A stretch of 32,891 nt of DNA from a bacterium (GTDB lineage: Bacteria; Bacteroidota; Ignavibacteria; Kapaibacteriales; UBA961), in the NCBI GenBank assembly GCA_022844575.1, contig JALHLL010000005.1:1-32891 (forward strand). The letters are read 5' to 3'. The notes under the pieces are model-generated. The model had not been told where the DNA came from. It saw nothing but the letters and a program-made list of their open reading frames with translations, and ran no database searches. The position numbers and the translations under genes were made by a program. Shown one piece after another: positions 8,039-16,731 of the stretch; position 1 is the first letter of the stretch, and every line of letters begins with the position of its first letter.

Positions 8039-11000
8039 ATGACTTATGTGCGTTTCGTCGCTATAGCGTTTATCGTTATGGCGGCATCTGTTAACTCCAT
8101 GTCTTCACAAGTCGTCGAAACCCGTTATGAATACGGTTCTTCGCTTGTTCATGATAGCCGGCTTGTTTATGAGCGAGGTTTATTAACGAGAAGCCGTACG
8201 ATTATAGAGGAATCGTTACGGGAATTTGTACATTTTCCTGCTTATGATAAGGCTCAAATTTTATCTTCATTGCAAAGTGCATCATCCAAAAGTTTCAAAA
8301 CGGCGGATGAAATACTTGTGAAGTTGATAATGGAAAGACCTTTATCGCCGGTTATTCCCTATGCGTATCAGTTGCGGGGTATGATAGCATTCGAACAACA
8401 GCGTTTGGATAAAGCATCAACACATTTTTACGAATGTTTCGTTTCGGCTGAAGGTCAGTTTGTTCAGCGTCAAGATTCTCTTTATCATGACATTGCCGCC
8501 ACAAGTTTATTCTGGCGTGGTGTATCGCAAGCAAAAATAGGTTTGAATGATTCGGCTGCCGTATCGTATAAAAAGTGTTATTCGCGTTTTCCTGAACATC
8601 ATCTGGCTGATGATGCACTTTTTTATGATGGTCTGGTACATGAGAATAACAATGATGTCATAAATGCTATTGCCATTTTTGCTCGTTATCGATCTAATTA
8701 TCCTAAACGAAATAATACAGTAGCATCTTGCATCCGAGAAGCGCAAAACAGATTAAAACGCAGACAAGCTGCAATGAGTTTGGTAATACTGGAAAATGGA
8801 GAATCCTCTCGTCAACAAAGTATTACGGAAGAGAAACGTAAGGAATCATTGTTTGAAGTGCAGACGAATGCCGAACATGCAGCCGAAGAAATTTTATTTC
8901 TTAGGGGCGAGGCATATAATCAGTTACGACGTTATGAAGATGCCTTAACCGCATATAAGCAATTATTGAACGATTTTCCGACTACGCATCTATCTTCGCA
9001 AGTACGGCTTGGCATCGGGTGGGCATTGCTTAATCTTAACCGAGCAGAAGAGTCCATTATTGAATTTTCGACAGTTATAGATAGCGTTCAAGACCAAACC
9101 TCACAAGTACGGGCAGCTGCACAACTGTATAGAGCTATTGCTTGGAAGAATAGCGGAAAACGTGATGAAGCATATCGTGAGTTTTCGACATTGTCTGTTC
9201 AATCAGGCTTTCCGTTTCTGGCGCAGGTACTTTTGGAACTTGGGCAGATGTATTATGAGGATGGTAAATATACGGAAGCAAGACGCGCACTCGAACGTGG
9301 TGAAAGGGAGAGTTCCGACGGTTTTATATCGGCAAGAATTCAATTGATTCTCGGCAATTCTTATCTTGAAGAAAGACTTTTTGCCAAAGCGGCGCAGGCA
9401 TTTTCATCCGCAGAATTTCTTGCAAAAAACAGTTCGGTAGAGATGATGCCGCTTAAAAATTCCGTGCTTGCCGAAGCGCGTTTAAAACAAGGTATCGCTT
9501 GGGCTCAGGCAAGCCGATATCGTGATGCAATTCCATCATTGACGGCATTCAGAGCGGAACATGCTGATGATAAGAGGCAAGACGAAGCATTATTCTGGCT
9601 CGGTGAAAGTTTTTATCGTTCTGATATGCTTGCGAATGCCGATGTCTCTTTCCGTGATTTAGTTGATAATTTCCCGACAAGCGGAAGACGCGAAGAAGCT
9701 TTATACGGACTCGGATGGACACATTTCCGACAGCGTCGTTTTGATGCAAGCGGAAAATGGTTTGAAAAATTGGTAAAGGAGTACCCGAAAACGGAATTTG
9801 CTGCCGAAGCACTTGCAAGAAAGGGCGACGGCCATTTTTTAGAGAGACAATTTGCAGCCGCAGCAAAATCGTATGAAGAGGCCGCTAAAAGAGCACCGAA
9901 TACTGCTGAAGGGCGCTATTCCGCTTATCAACTTGGTCATGCTTTACGACGTGCAGGACAATTGGATAGAGCGGTTGATGTATTTAGAAATTATGTGAAA
10001 AAATACTCTCGTTCAGCAAATGCCGATTATGCTCTTTTTTCTATCGGTTTAATTCATTTTCAGGAACAGAAATACGAAACTGCAATTAACGATTTTCGCA
10101 TATTCATAGAAGCATATCCGCAAAGTTCTATGATACCCCGTGCGCAGTATCAAATAGGCGATTGTTATTATAATCAGAGTAATTATCAATCTGCAATTAT
10201 TGAATATAAAAAAGTAATGGAGCAATTCCCAACAAGCCCTTATGCCGGTACTGCTGTAATGGGTATTCAGTATTGTTTGGAAAGTATGGGGCAGAGTGAT
10301 GCGGCCGATTCGTTAACAAGGGCATTTATAAATGCAAATCCATTATCAGCCAATTCGGAAAAATTAATAGTTAATCAAGGTTATAAATTTTATACTAATA
10401 AAAGATTTAATGATGCTATTGCAGAATATGAGAATTACTTAAAAACGTATCCGAATACGGAAAATGCGGCTGAAGCATTATTTTATCTCGGAAAAAGTTA
10501 TATAAATTCAGGGAATACCTTAAAAGCTGAACAATCAATGGATGATTTGGCAAAAAAATATCCTATGAATACTTTTGCACATTTGGGGATTTTGGAATTG
10601 GGTTTAATGCGTTTGCGTTTGAATGAAGCAACAAAAGCAGATTCCATTTTTAGAATTGTTGAGCAAAAATATCCCGATTCTTCAAGTGCTGGGCAAGCAT
10701 TGTTCGAGCGTAGCGTAATTGCATATACTCGCGGCGATACGAATGGTGCCTTAACAGGGTTTACGAAAGTTGCTGATAAATTTCAAGCGACGGAATTTGG
10801 CGATCAGAGTTTGTACAGAATTGCCATGTTCTGGCGTTTGCGCGGTCAATTCGATAGCGCAAGAATACATTTTTCAAAATTAGCTCTACGTGAAGAAAAT
10901 CCTTTAGTTGCTGCGGAAGCTCAATACCGTATCGGGGAGTTATATCTCCGTGAGAGAAAACATAATGAAGCATTAACAGCTTTCTTTACAGCAAGAGATA

Positions 11001-11254
11001 AATATTCCATGGTTGAGGATTGGTTTACTTTATCCATGTTAGGGTTGGGTGAATGTTATGAATTTTTAGGGCAAATTGATGCAGCTAAAGATGTTTACGC
11101 AACATTACAGGAATTGAGAAAAGACGATGATTATGGACGAACGGCGGCGGCTCGGCTAAAGCGGTTGAAAAAAGGAAATTATTCTCCACCGGTGCAATCA
11201 CCACAAAAAGATAGTCTGAATACAAAACCCGAACAAGGAGGGAGCCATGAATAA
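8039..11254 (+). CDS. Large secreted TPR-repeat protein (BamD/CpoB-like solenoid)
   Basis: About 1071 residues from the ATG at 8039, which gives a clean signal peptide (MTYVRFVAIAFIVMAASVNSMSSQ). The ORF track starts 22 codons earlier at a GTG, which would bury that peptide. Almost the whole mature chain is tandem TPR units of about 36 residues, by eye 20-25 of them, many with the periplasmic signature A..LG.....G....A...F......YP. It should form a very long superhelical scaffold in the periplasm or on the inner face of the outer membrane. Short TPR relatives include BamD and CpoB/YbgF. The C-terminal tail is Lys/Pro/Ser-rich and disordered. It overlaps the next gene by 8 bases, whose Shine-Dalgarno lies inside this gene, so the two are translationally coupled. 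Its partner is therefore probably the barrel encoded next. The exact function is unknown. Confidence 0.85.
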   Translation: MTYVRFVAIAFIVMAASVNSMSSQVVETRYEYGSSLVHDSRLVYERGLLTRSRTIIEESLREFVHFPAYDKAQILSSLQSASSKSFKTADEILVKLIMERPLSPVIPYAYQLRGMIAFEQQRLDKASTHFYECFVSAEGQFVQRQDSLYHDIAATSLFWRGVSQAKIGLNDSAAVSYKKCYSRFPEHHLADDALFYDGLVHENNNDVINAIAIFARYRSNYPKRNNTVASCIREAQNRLKRRQAAMSLVILENGESSRQQSITEEKRKESLFEVQTNAEHAAEEILFLRGEAYNQLRRYEDALTAYKQLLNDFPTTHLSSQVRLGIGWALLNLNRAEESIIEFSTVIDSVQDQTSQVRAAAQLYRAIAWKNSGKRDEAYREFSTLSVQSGFPFLAQVLLELGQMYYEDGKYTEARRALERGERESSDGFISARIQLILGNSYLEERLFAKAAQAFSSAEFLAKNSSVEMMPLKNSVLAEARLKQGIAWAQASRYRDAIPSLTAFRAEHADDKRQDEALFWLGESFYRSDMLANADVSFRDLVDNFPTSGRREEALYGLGWTHFRQRRFDASGKWFEKLVKEYPKTEFAAEALARKGDGHFLERQFAAAAKSYEEAAKRAPNTAEGRYSAYQLGHALRRAGQLDRAVDVFRNYVKKYSRSANADYALFSIGLIHFQEQKYETAINDFRIFIEAYPQSSMIPRAQYQIGDCYYNQSNYQSAIIEYKKVMEQFPTSPYAGTAVMGIQYCLESMGQSDAADSLTRAFINANPLSANSEKLIVNQGYKFYTNKRFNDAIAEYENYLKTYPNTENAAEALFYLGKSYINSGNTLKAEQSMDDLAKKYPMNTFAHLGILELGLMRLRLNEATKADSIFRIVEQKYPDSSSAGQALFERSVIAYTRGDTNGALTGFTKVADKFQATEFGDQSLYRIAMFWRLRGQFDSARIHFSKLALREENPLVAAEAQYRIGELYLRERKHNEALTAFFTARDKYSMVEDWFTLSMLGLGECYEFLGQIDAAKDVYATLQELRKDDDYGRTAAARLKRLKKGNYSPPVQSPQKDSLNTKPEQGGSHE
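11235..11242 (+). promoter_or_regulatory. Ribosome binding site of the TPR-coupled barrel gene
   Basis: AAGGAGGG, a strong Shine-Dalgarno, lies within the last codons of the TPR gene, four bases before ATG 11247. It fixes the start of the next gene and the 8-base overlap. Confidence 0.8.
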
Positions 11255-12851
11255 AATGATAATGAAAACATGGTTAGTATTTTGTTTTGGTATCACTTCT
11301 ACAATGATGTGTGTTGCTCAACAAAAGGCACAAACTACAAAAGATGACCCTGTAGAGTTAGCAACCATTGTAATACAAGGAACAGAAGCTGTTGATATAC
11401 CCGGTGGGACAAAACAACCGCCACGCAAGACGTTAGCTTTAACACGCGACCGTTTGGATTCGCTTAATACATTGGAAAAGCATACTGCAATACGTTTACC
11501 TTTTGTAGCTTTACCGACGACATCATTGGAAAAACCAATAACAAAAGGATATGTAAAAGGGGAGTTAGGCCAGTTCTTAACACCGTTACTTGATGCAGGT
11601 TATGGTTTTGCATTAGGTGGTTATCGTTTGGAAGCAAACGGAGGATTGGAGGCGAGCAATGGTCATGTAAACAATGCTGATTTTGCAAACTTCAACTTTT
11701 CTTTAGATGCCGAATATGTAGCACCTGAAAAATTTATCTTTTTCGGAGGTAGTAAAACACAATCCTTTATACGTTTTTCCCGTGATGCACACAATTTATA
11801 CGCTGTTCCGAGCGCTGTGCATCGTTCACTTACGGATTTTAGTGCCGGTGTGAGAACGGATGGCTCATATAACGGATATACATATAGTTTGGGTGGAGAT
11901 TGGAATGCAGGGTCTTTAGCACAATCGAACAATGATGCGGTGAATAATGCACTCCACGGGTTTATAGATGCAACAAAACGTTTTGATGATCTTGTTGTGG
12001 GTGCGGAAGCAAATTTGCAATTTCACACGCTACGGGGTAATGGATTGAATATGATGGATTTTCTTGCAAATGCAAATTATGTGCAGGAAACCTACAAAGT
12101 GCGAGCGAAAGCAGGTTTACAATCATATACGAATGCAAACGGAGCAACATTCGGAGCAATGAAAGTAATTGCTGATGGTGAGTATTTCTTGAATGGGGAT
12201 TTCACATTAGGGGCATTTATTAGGTCGGGATTATTGGAGAATTCGTTTATAAGAATGATGAGAATAAATCCGTATATCTCCAATTCGGCAGAGATAGAGT
12301 ATGCACGTGAAAATATTGCAGTCGGGGCACGTTTATGGTATCATCCTTTGGAGAAGATTGGCATTATGATGAAAGGGACTGTTGCTTCGATTGGTAATTA
12401 CGCCGTTTGGCAGGGCAATCAGCAGGCAAGTTTTGCTTTACGTTATGCTGATGTAATGCTAATTGAGGCGGAAGCTGAAGTTGTTTATACCTATGATGAA
12501 TACAATACATTCAATGCTAATGTTCAAACACGTTCCATAAAGACTGCAAAAGAAAGTACATTATCATATATTTTGCCTTTTCAAACGTCCATTCGTTGGA
12601 ATAGAACTTGGAATAATGAAATAGGCACGCAGTTAACAGCAAGTTATATGGGGACACGTTCAACAGGCAGTAATAATGTACCTCAACTTTCAGGATATAT
12701 TGATCTTTCATTAAGGGCAACATATTCTTTCAATTCAGTACTTCAAGGATATATTCGCGTTGATAATATTACGAACTCTACCATTTTTGTATGGGAGGGG
12801 TATAAAGAACGCGGTATATTTTTTGCTGTGGGTGTTTTGTGTAATTTTTGA
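11247..12851 (+). CDS. TonB-receptor-like outer-membrane barrel protein without recognisable plug
   Basis: This is a 534-residue secreted protein with a signal peptide (MIMKTWLVFCFGITSTMMCVAQQ). Just after it comes ELATIVIQGTEAVDIPGGTKQPPRK, resembling the region around the TonB box and first plug strand of TonB-dependent receptors. A short Pro-rich stretch follows. From about residue 100 to the end there are repeated amphipathic strands with aromatic girdle residues, ending in LRATYSFNSVLQGYIRVDNITNSTIFVWEGYKERGIFFAVGVLCNF, a typical receptor C-terminus (N-x-x-D/N pattern, last residue Phe). There is no room for a full plug of about 120-150 residues. It starts inside the TPR gene and lies in an operon with SPOR and TonB proteins. 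I infer a plugless or mini-plug barrel working with the TPR scaffold and TonB. The substrate is unknown. Confidence 0.75.
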   Translation: MNKMIMKTWLVFCFGITSTMMCVAQQKAQTTKDDPVELATIVIQGTEAVDIPGGTKQPPRKTLALTRDRLDSLNTLEKHTAIRLPFVALPTTSLEKPITKGYVKGELGQFLTPLLDAGYGFALGGYRLEANGGLEASNGHVNNADFANFNFSLDAEYVAPEKFIFFGGSKTQSFIRFSRDAHNLYAVPSAVHRSLTDFSAGVRTDGSYNGYTYSLGGDWNAGSLAQSNNDAVNNALHGFIDATKRFDDLVVGAEANLQFHTLRGNGLNMMDFLANANYVQETYKVRAKAGLQSYTNANGATFGAMKVIADGEYFLNGDFTLGAFIRSGLLENSFIRMMRINPYISNSAEIEYARENIAVGARLWYHPLEKIGIMMKGTVASIGNYAVWQGNQQASFALRYADVMLIEAEAEVVYTYDEYNTFNANVQTRSIKTAKESTLSYILPFQTSIRWNRTWNNEIGTQLTASYMGTRSTGSNNVPQLSGYIDLSLRATYSFNSVLQGYIRVDNITNSTIFVWEGYKERGIFFAVGVLCNF

Positions 12852-12893
12852 TGTTGATGAAACATTGAATTAAACTTTACGAAAGGTTCTTCC

Positions 12894-14357
12894 ATGGTGG
12901 ACAAAAATGTTCTTAATGATGAATTCGGTGGCTTCGATAGTGCCGACAGCGAGACATTTGCGCTTGAAGGACTAACGGCATACCCGGGAGAATCGCAAGG
13001 ATTTATTATACCAAAACCTCAACCCGAGATTCAAAGTGAAGAATTACCATTACAAGAGACGGAGGCTCCGGAGGTGGAAGCTTCGACTTTTGAACAGCAA
13101 ATAATGGAGAGTGATACTATTGAGGAAAACATATCAATTGATGAAGATTTATTACGTGCTTTGCAGCAGGATTTGATTAAAAGCAGGCAGAAGAAAGAGC
13201 TTATTGAAGAACAACAACCGCCCGTTGAAGAACAGGATTTTATTGAGTTTGAAACGGACTCAAACACCGAAACCATTGACCTTGCTGATATAAAAGCTGA
13301 ACATCCTTCATCGTTTATGGTACACGAAGAACCCGTTCAGGCTTCGAAAGTAACGGATATGCCTGATTCAGGCGGGTATGGGGGATATGCCGCGTTGGCA
13401 CAAGATATGGTCAGTGAAAACAGCGATACGATTCCACCTATAGTGGAGGAAAACCGAAAAAAGGAGAAAAAATCTTTACCCTTTTTTAATAAGAAAACCT
13501 TGTTAATTGCTGCTTCAATAGCCGGGATCGCTGTGTTGGGTTTATCGGCGTATATGCTTACACCGGCAATAAAAGGAGTGTTTGCCTCGAAGGATACGGA
13601 TTCTACCAAAGTTGAAAATCACGATAATCAAGCGCACAAAAAAGAGGAAGAACACAAAACAGAGGGCGAGCATAAACAGGATGCCCACGCTGAATCAAAA
13701 CCACATAGCGATGATAAGGCAATTACCGCCATTCCCGATTCATTGTTGGATGAGATAGCGGATGATACAAAACATGATGAACATGTAGCGGAAGCGAACA
13801 GTCACAATTCTGCAACATCTCATGAAAAACCTAAATCCGATGTTAAAAAACATGCGGAGGAAAAACATGCCGAGCCGAAACATGAACCGAAGCCGATTAA
13901 AGAAAAACATCCTGAAAAAGAGCACAAATCCGTTAAGGAAAATATAGCTCATCATAAAGAAAAAGAGGATAAACATAGTACCCCCTCAGCTGTCGAAAAA
14001 CAGCCTCAAAAAAATATTATAGCAAAAAAAGAACATCATGAGAAAGAAATACCTCATGAAACAAAACAAAAAGTTGAAGAGATTCCGGTAAAAAAAGAGC
14101 AGGCGACAACATCCGATAAAGTAGTGAAACCGTTGTTTACTATTCAGGTATATGCAACACCATCGAAAAATGAAGCGGAACGTTGGCTAAGTAAGTTACG
14201 TTCCTCTTCGGCAAATGCGCCGGTAATAACGACACAGCAAATTCGTGATAAAACATGGTACAGGGTACGTTTCGGAAATTTTTCATCGCGCGATGAAGCC
14301 GAGAAAGCTATTAGAAGTTTAGGCTATGACCAATGTTGGATTGATAGAGTACGTTAA
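12894..14357 (+). CDS. SPOR-domain membrane protein with His/Lys/Glu-rich linker
   Basis: The 487-residue protein has an acidic Glu/Gln-rich cytoplasmic region (1-195), one membrane segment (about 201-222, LLIAASIAGIAVLGLSAYML), an extremely charged periplasmic linker (about 240-405) and a C-terminal SPOR domain (412-487). The SPOR domain shows FTIQVYATPSKNEAERWLSKL and WYRVRFGNFSSRDEAEKAIRSL. SPOR domains bind denuded glycan strands at division septa. The linker holds about 20 His among Lys and Glu, with few hydrophobics, and should be an extended tether that crosses the peptidoglycan or binds metal ions. AAAGG lies nine bases before the ATG. It is 42 bases downstream of the barrel gene and 17 upstream of tonB. 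The long acidic cytoplasmic part resembles Bacteroidota SPOR proteins and is not FtsN-like in sequence. Confidence 0.88.
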   Translation: MVDKNVLNDEFGGFDSADSETFALEGLTAYPGESQGFIIPKPQPEIQSEELPLQETEAPEVEASTFEQQIMESDTIEENISIDEDLLRALQQDLIKSRQKKELIEEQQPPVEEQDFIEFETDSNTETIDLADIKAEHPSSFMVHEEPVQASKVTDMPDSGGYGGYAALAQDMVSENSDTIPPIVEENRKKEKKSLPFFNKKTLLIAASIAGIAVLGLSAYMLTPAIKGVFASKDTDSTKVENHDNQAHKKEEEHKTEGEHKQDAHAESKPHSDDKAITAIPDSLLDEIADDTKHDEHVAEANSHNSATSHEKPKSDVKKHAEEKHAEPKHEPKPIKEKHPEKEHKSVKENIAHHKEKEDKHSTPSAVEKQPQKNIIAKKEHHEKEIPHETKQKVEEIPVKKEQATTSDKVVKPLFTIQVYATPSKNEAERWLSKLRSSSANAPVITTQQIRDKTWYRVRFGNFSSRDEAEKAIRSLGYDQCWIDRVR

Positions 14358-14374
14358 TATAATACGATAATCTG

Positions 14375-15136
14375 ATGAGAGAAATTGAAAATATACCGGT
14401 CGGTTTAACCATTAAAATTCCATGGGAGCGTTTTACTGCGCGAGGTTTTGGTATTTCGCTCATTATTGTGCCGTTATTACTCTATATCATGTCCTTAACG
14501 CAATGTAACATTGCCCCGCCACGAGAAACTGAAATAAGAGGTATTGAATTAATACAATTGAAATGGGGAGATGGTGACGGTACGGGTAATAAAGGCGGTA
14601 ATTTACAGAAAGAGGGTATAAAAAAAACAGGCAAACAACCTTCACTTGATATTGAGGATGCTGCACGTGCAACAAAGACGAAAACAAGTACAACAGCTGA
14701 AACGGATATAAATAGTGCTACGAATGTAAAACCCGTAAAAGAATTGGGGAGTGCTACGGCAAATACCGGAGCGGCAACGGGAACAAAAGAGTTGGGTGCC
14801 GGAAAAGAAGGTTTGATAACGGGAACAGGGTTAGGTAATTTGGGAGATGGTGCCGGAAGCGGAGAAGGATGGGGTTTACAATGGGGTGGTGGCGGAAACC
14901 GCTCCGTTATGTTCAAGAAAATTCCTAAGTATCCCGAAGGTGCTACTGCTACATTGATAAGAGTAAAGTTTCGAGTTACGCCTGAAGGTACGGTAGGGCA
15001 AATGAATTTTACGACAAAAGGTGATCCGCAGTTGGAAAATGAGGTAATGAAAGCACTAAGGATGTGGCGATTTAATAAGATAAAGGACGATAAGGAGATG
15101 GAAGGTACGATAACATTCTCATTCCGTTCAAATTAG
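14375..15136 (+). CDS. tonB: Energy transducer TonB family protein
   Basis: TonB links the inner-membrane proton motive force (through ExbB/ExbD) to outer-membrane receptors. The 253-residue protein has one membrane segment (about 26-43), a long spacer, and a TonB C-terminal domain (about 175-251) with KIPKYPEGATATLIRVKFRVTPEGTVGQMNFTTKGDPQLENEVMKALRMWRFNK. The YP..A....V..RF.V...G.V pattern and the WRF motif are diagnostic. The spacer (about 60-170) is rich in Gly, Thr, Ala and Lys and nearly free of the usual Pro-Glu/Pro-Lys repeats, which is atypical. ExbB and ExbD are not in the window. It follows the SPOR gene by 17 bases and its stop touches the next ORF, placing it in the TPR-barrel operon, probably energising that barrel. 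Confidence 0.88.
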   Translation: MREIENIPVGLTIKIPWERFTARGFGISLIIVPLLLYIMSLTQCNIAPPRETEIRGIELIQLKWGDGDGTGNKGGNLQKEGIKKTGKQPSLDIEDAARATKTKTSTTAETDINSATNVKPVKELGSATANTGAATGTKELGAGKEGLITGTGLGNLGDGAGSGEGWGLQWGGGGNRSVMFKKIPKYPEGATATLIRVKFRVTPEGTVGQMNFTTKGDPQLENEVMKALRMWRFNKIKDDKEMEGTITFSFRSN

Positions 15137-15147
15137 TGTTTTTAATA

Positions 15148-15321
15148 ATGCAGGATATTGTACAATACTTTTCGGAAATACCAACATTCGGTTTGGCTAT
15201 AATCGCGATTTTTTTTGTCGGGATCGTATTTGCAATTCTCAGAAAATTAATAAAGTTTGCTATAACACTTGCGGCTCTTATTATTATGGTTTTGGTGATA
15301 ATACGATTGCTTCAGCATTAA
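15148..15321 (+). CDS. Small two-helix membrane protein of unknown function
   Basis: From ATG 15148 this is 57 residues: MQDIVQYFSEIP, then two hydrophobic helices (TFGLAIIAIFFVGIVFAIL and FAITLAALIIMVLVIIRLL) separated by the basic RKLIK. The GTG at 15136 overlaps the tonB stop and would add four residues; either is possible. It matches no family I recognise. It is the last gene of the TPR-barrel-SPOR-TonB set. By position it may be a small partner of the TonB complex, but nothing in the sequence proves this. Confidence 0.6.
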   Translation: MQDIVQYFSEIPTFGLAIIAIFFVGIVFAILRKLIKFAITLAALIIMVLVIIRLLQH

Positions 15322-15396
15322 GTTTTTACTGAACTTTTTTTGTAAAACTGACCGAAATTTCTCCACTTATTCAAATTATTCAATCAGGAAATAAAT

Positions 15397-16731
15397 ATGC
15401 CTCAAACGCTTGGAATAGTAGGTACGGGTTATGTAGGACTTGTAACTGGAACATGTTTTGCCGAAAGCGGCAACCGGGTTATTTGTGTTGATATTGACGA
15501 AAAAAAAGTAAATGACTTACGCCAAGGGATTATGCCCATATTTGAACCCGGGTTGGAGCATTTATTAGAAAGAAATATTAAAAACGGACGATTGACATTT
15601 ACAACCGATTTGAATGAAGCGGTGGAAAAATCATCCGTACTTTTCTTATGCCTACCTACGCCACCTGATGAAGATGGTTCAGCCGATTTGCAATATGTGT
15701 TGGGGGTTGCTAAAGATGCCGCCACAATTATTAAAGAAAAAGATATCCGTGATTTTAAAGTATTTGTCAATAAAAGCACGGTTCCGGTACAAACGGCTGA
15801 AAAAGTAACTGCAATAGTAAGAAATGCAGCCCCTGAATATCCGATTGCAGTTGTAAGTAATCCCGAATTTTTAAGAGAGGGCTTTGCAGTTGAGGATTTT
15901 ATGAAGCCGGACAGAATTGTTGTCGGTGCTTCGGATGAAAGAGCAATTTCAATAATGCGCGATTTGTATGAGCCGTTTGTGCGTAGCGGTAACCCAATCT
16001 TTTTTATGGATGAAAAAAGTGCCGAAATAACCAAGTATGCTGCGAATTGTTATTTGGCTATGCGCATTTCGTTTATGAATGAACTTTCGTATTACTGTGA
16101 ACAGGTTGGTGCCGATATTGAGCAAATACGCATGGGTATAGGTTCCGATTCGAGAATAGGTAAAAGATTTTTATTTGCAGGATTGGGATATGGCGGCAGT
16201 TGTTTTCCGAAAGACGTAAAAGCTCTTATTCACTCAACTGATGCGGCAAATACGCCGTTAGGTTTGGTAAAAGCAGCTGAAGAGGCAAATTATCGCCAAT
16301 CGGATCGCTTTTTTGAAAAAATTCAAAAACGTTTTGACACGTTAGAAGGAAAGCGTTTCGCTTTATGGGGTTTGGCTTTTAAGCCGAATACCGATGATAC
16401 AAGGGAAGCACCTGCTTTTCGGTTAATACAACGTCTGCTTGATGCCGGTGCAAATATTACTGCTTATGATCCCGAAGCTATGGAAAATACGAAGCGATTT
16501 TTTGGCGATCGAGTGCAGTATGCAGTTGATTCGATGGAATGTTTGAATGATACTGATGCCTTAATAATTGCGACTGAATGGAATGAGTTTCGGAGTCCTG
16601 ACTTTGAGGCGGTGAAGAAATCGCTACGATTGCCGATTATTTTCGATGGTCGTAATTTATTCGATCCTGATGATATGGATAATAGGGGATTAGAATATTA
16701 TAGTATCGGACGCAGAACAGTTACTGCTTAA
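15397..16731 (+). CDS. ugd: UDP-glucose 6-dehydrogenase
   Basis: The enzyme oxidises UDP-glucose twice with NAD to UDP-glucuronate, a precursor for capsule, exopolysaccharide or lipopolysaccharide sugars. The 444 residues are the normal length. The Rossmann start LGIVGTGYVGLVTGTCFAE and VDIDEKK are intact. The catalytic loop GLGYGGSCFPKD places the nucleophile at Cys269, and VNKSTVPVQTAE and FKPNTDDTREAPAF are family motifs. AGGAAA lies nine bases before the ATG. It sits 75 bases after the small membrane protein, so it may be read from the same operon or its own promoter. GDP-mannose dehydrogenase is the closest alternative, but the motifs fit Ugd better. Confidence 0.94.
   Translation: MPQTLGIVGTGYVGLVTGTCFAESGNRVICVDIDEKKVNDLRQGIMPIFEPGLEHLLERNIKNGRLTFTTDLNEAVEKSSVLFLCLPTPPDEDGSADLQYVLGVAKDAATIIKEKDIRDFKVFVNKSTVPVQTAEKVTAIVRNAAPEYPIAVVSNPEFLREGFAVEDFMKPDRIVVGASDERAISIMRDLYEPFVRSGNPIFFMDEKSAEITKYAANCYLAMRISFMNELSYYCEQVGADIEQIRMGIGSDSRIGKRFLFAGLGYGGSCFPKDVKALIHSTDAANTPLGLVKAAEEANYRQSDRFFEKIQKRFDTLEGKRFALWGLAFKPNTDDTREAPAFRLIQRLLDAGANITAYDPEAMENTKRFFGDRVQYAVDSMECLNDTDALIIATEWNEFRSPDFEAVKKSLRLPIIFDGRNLFDPDDMDNRGLEYYSIGRRTVTA

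Noticed and set aside
14482-14916. 144-residue Pro-rich ORF on the minus strand
   Set aside because: This is the complement of the Gly-rich tonB spacer, which automatically reads as Pro/Ser-rich.
15429-16034. 201-residue ORF on the minus strand
   Set aside because: It is an antisense shadow of ugd, rich in Ser/Thr/Ile, with no domain and no ribosome binding site; ugd motifs on the plus strand are unmistakable.
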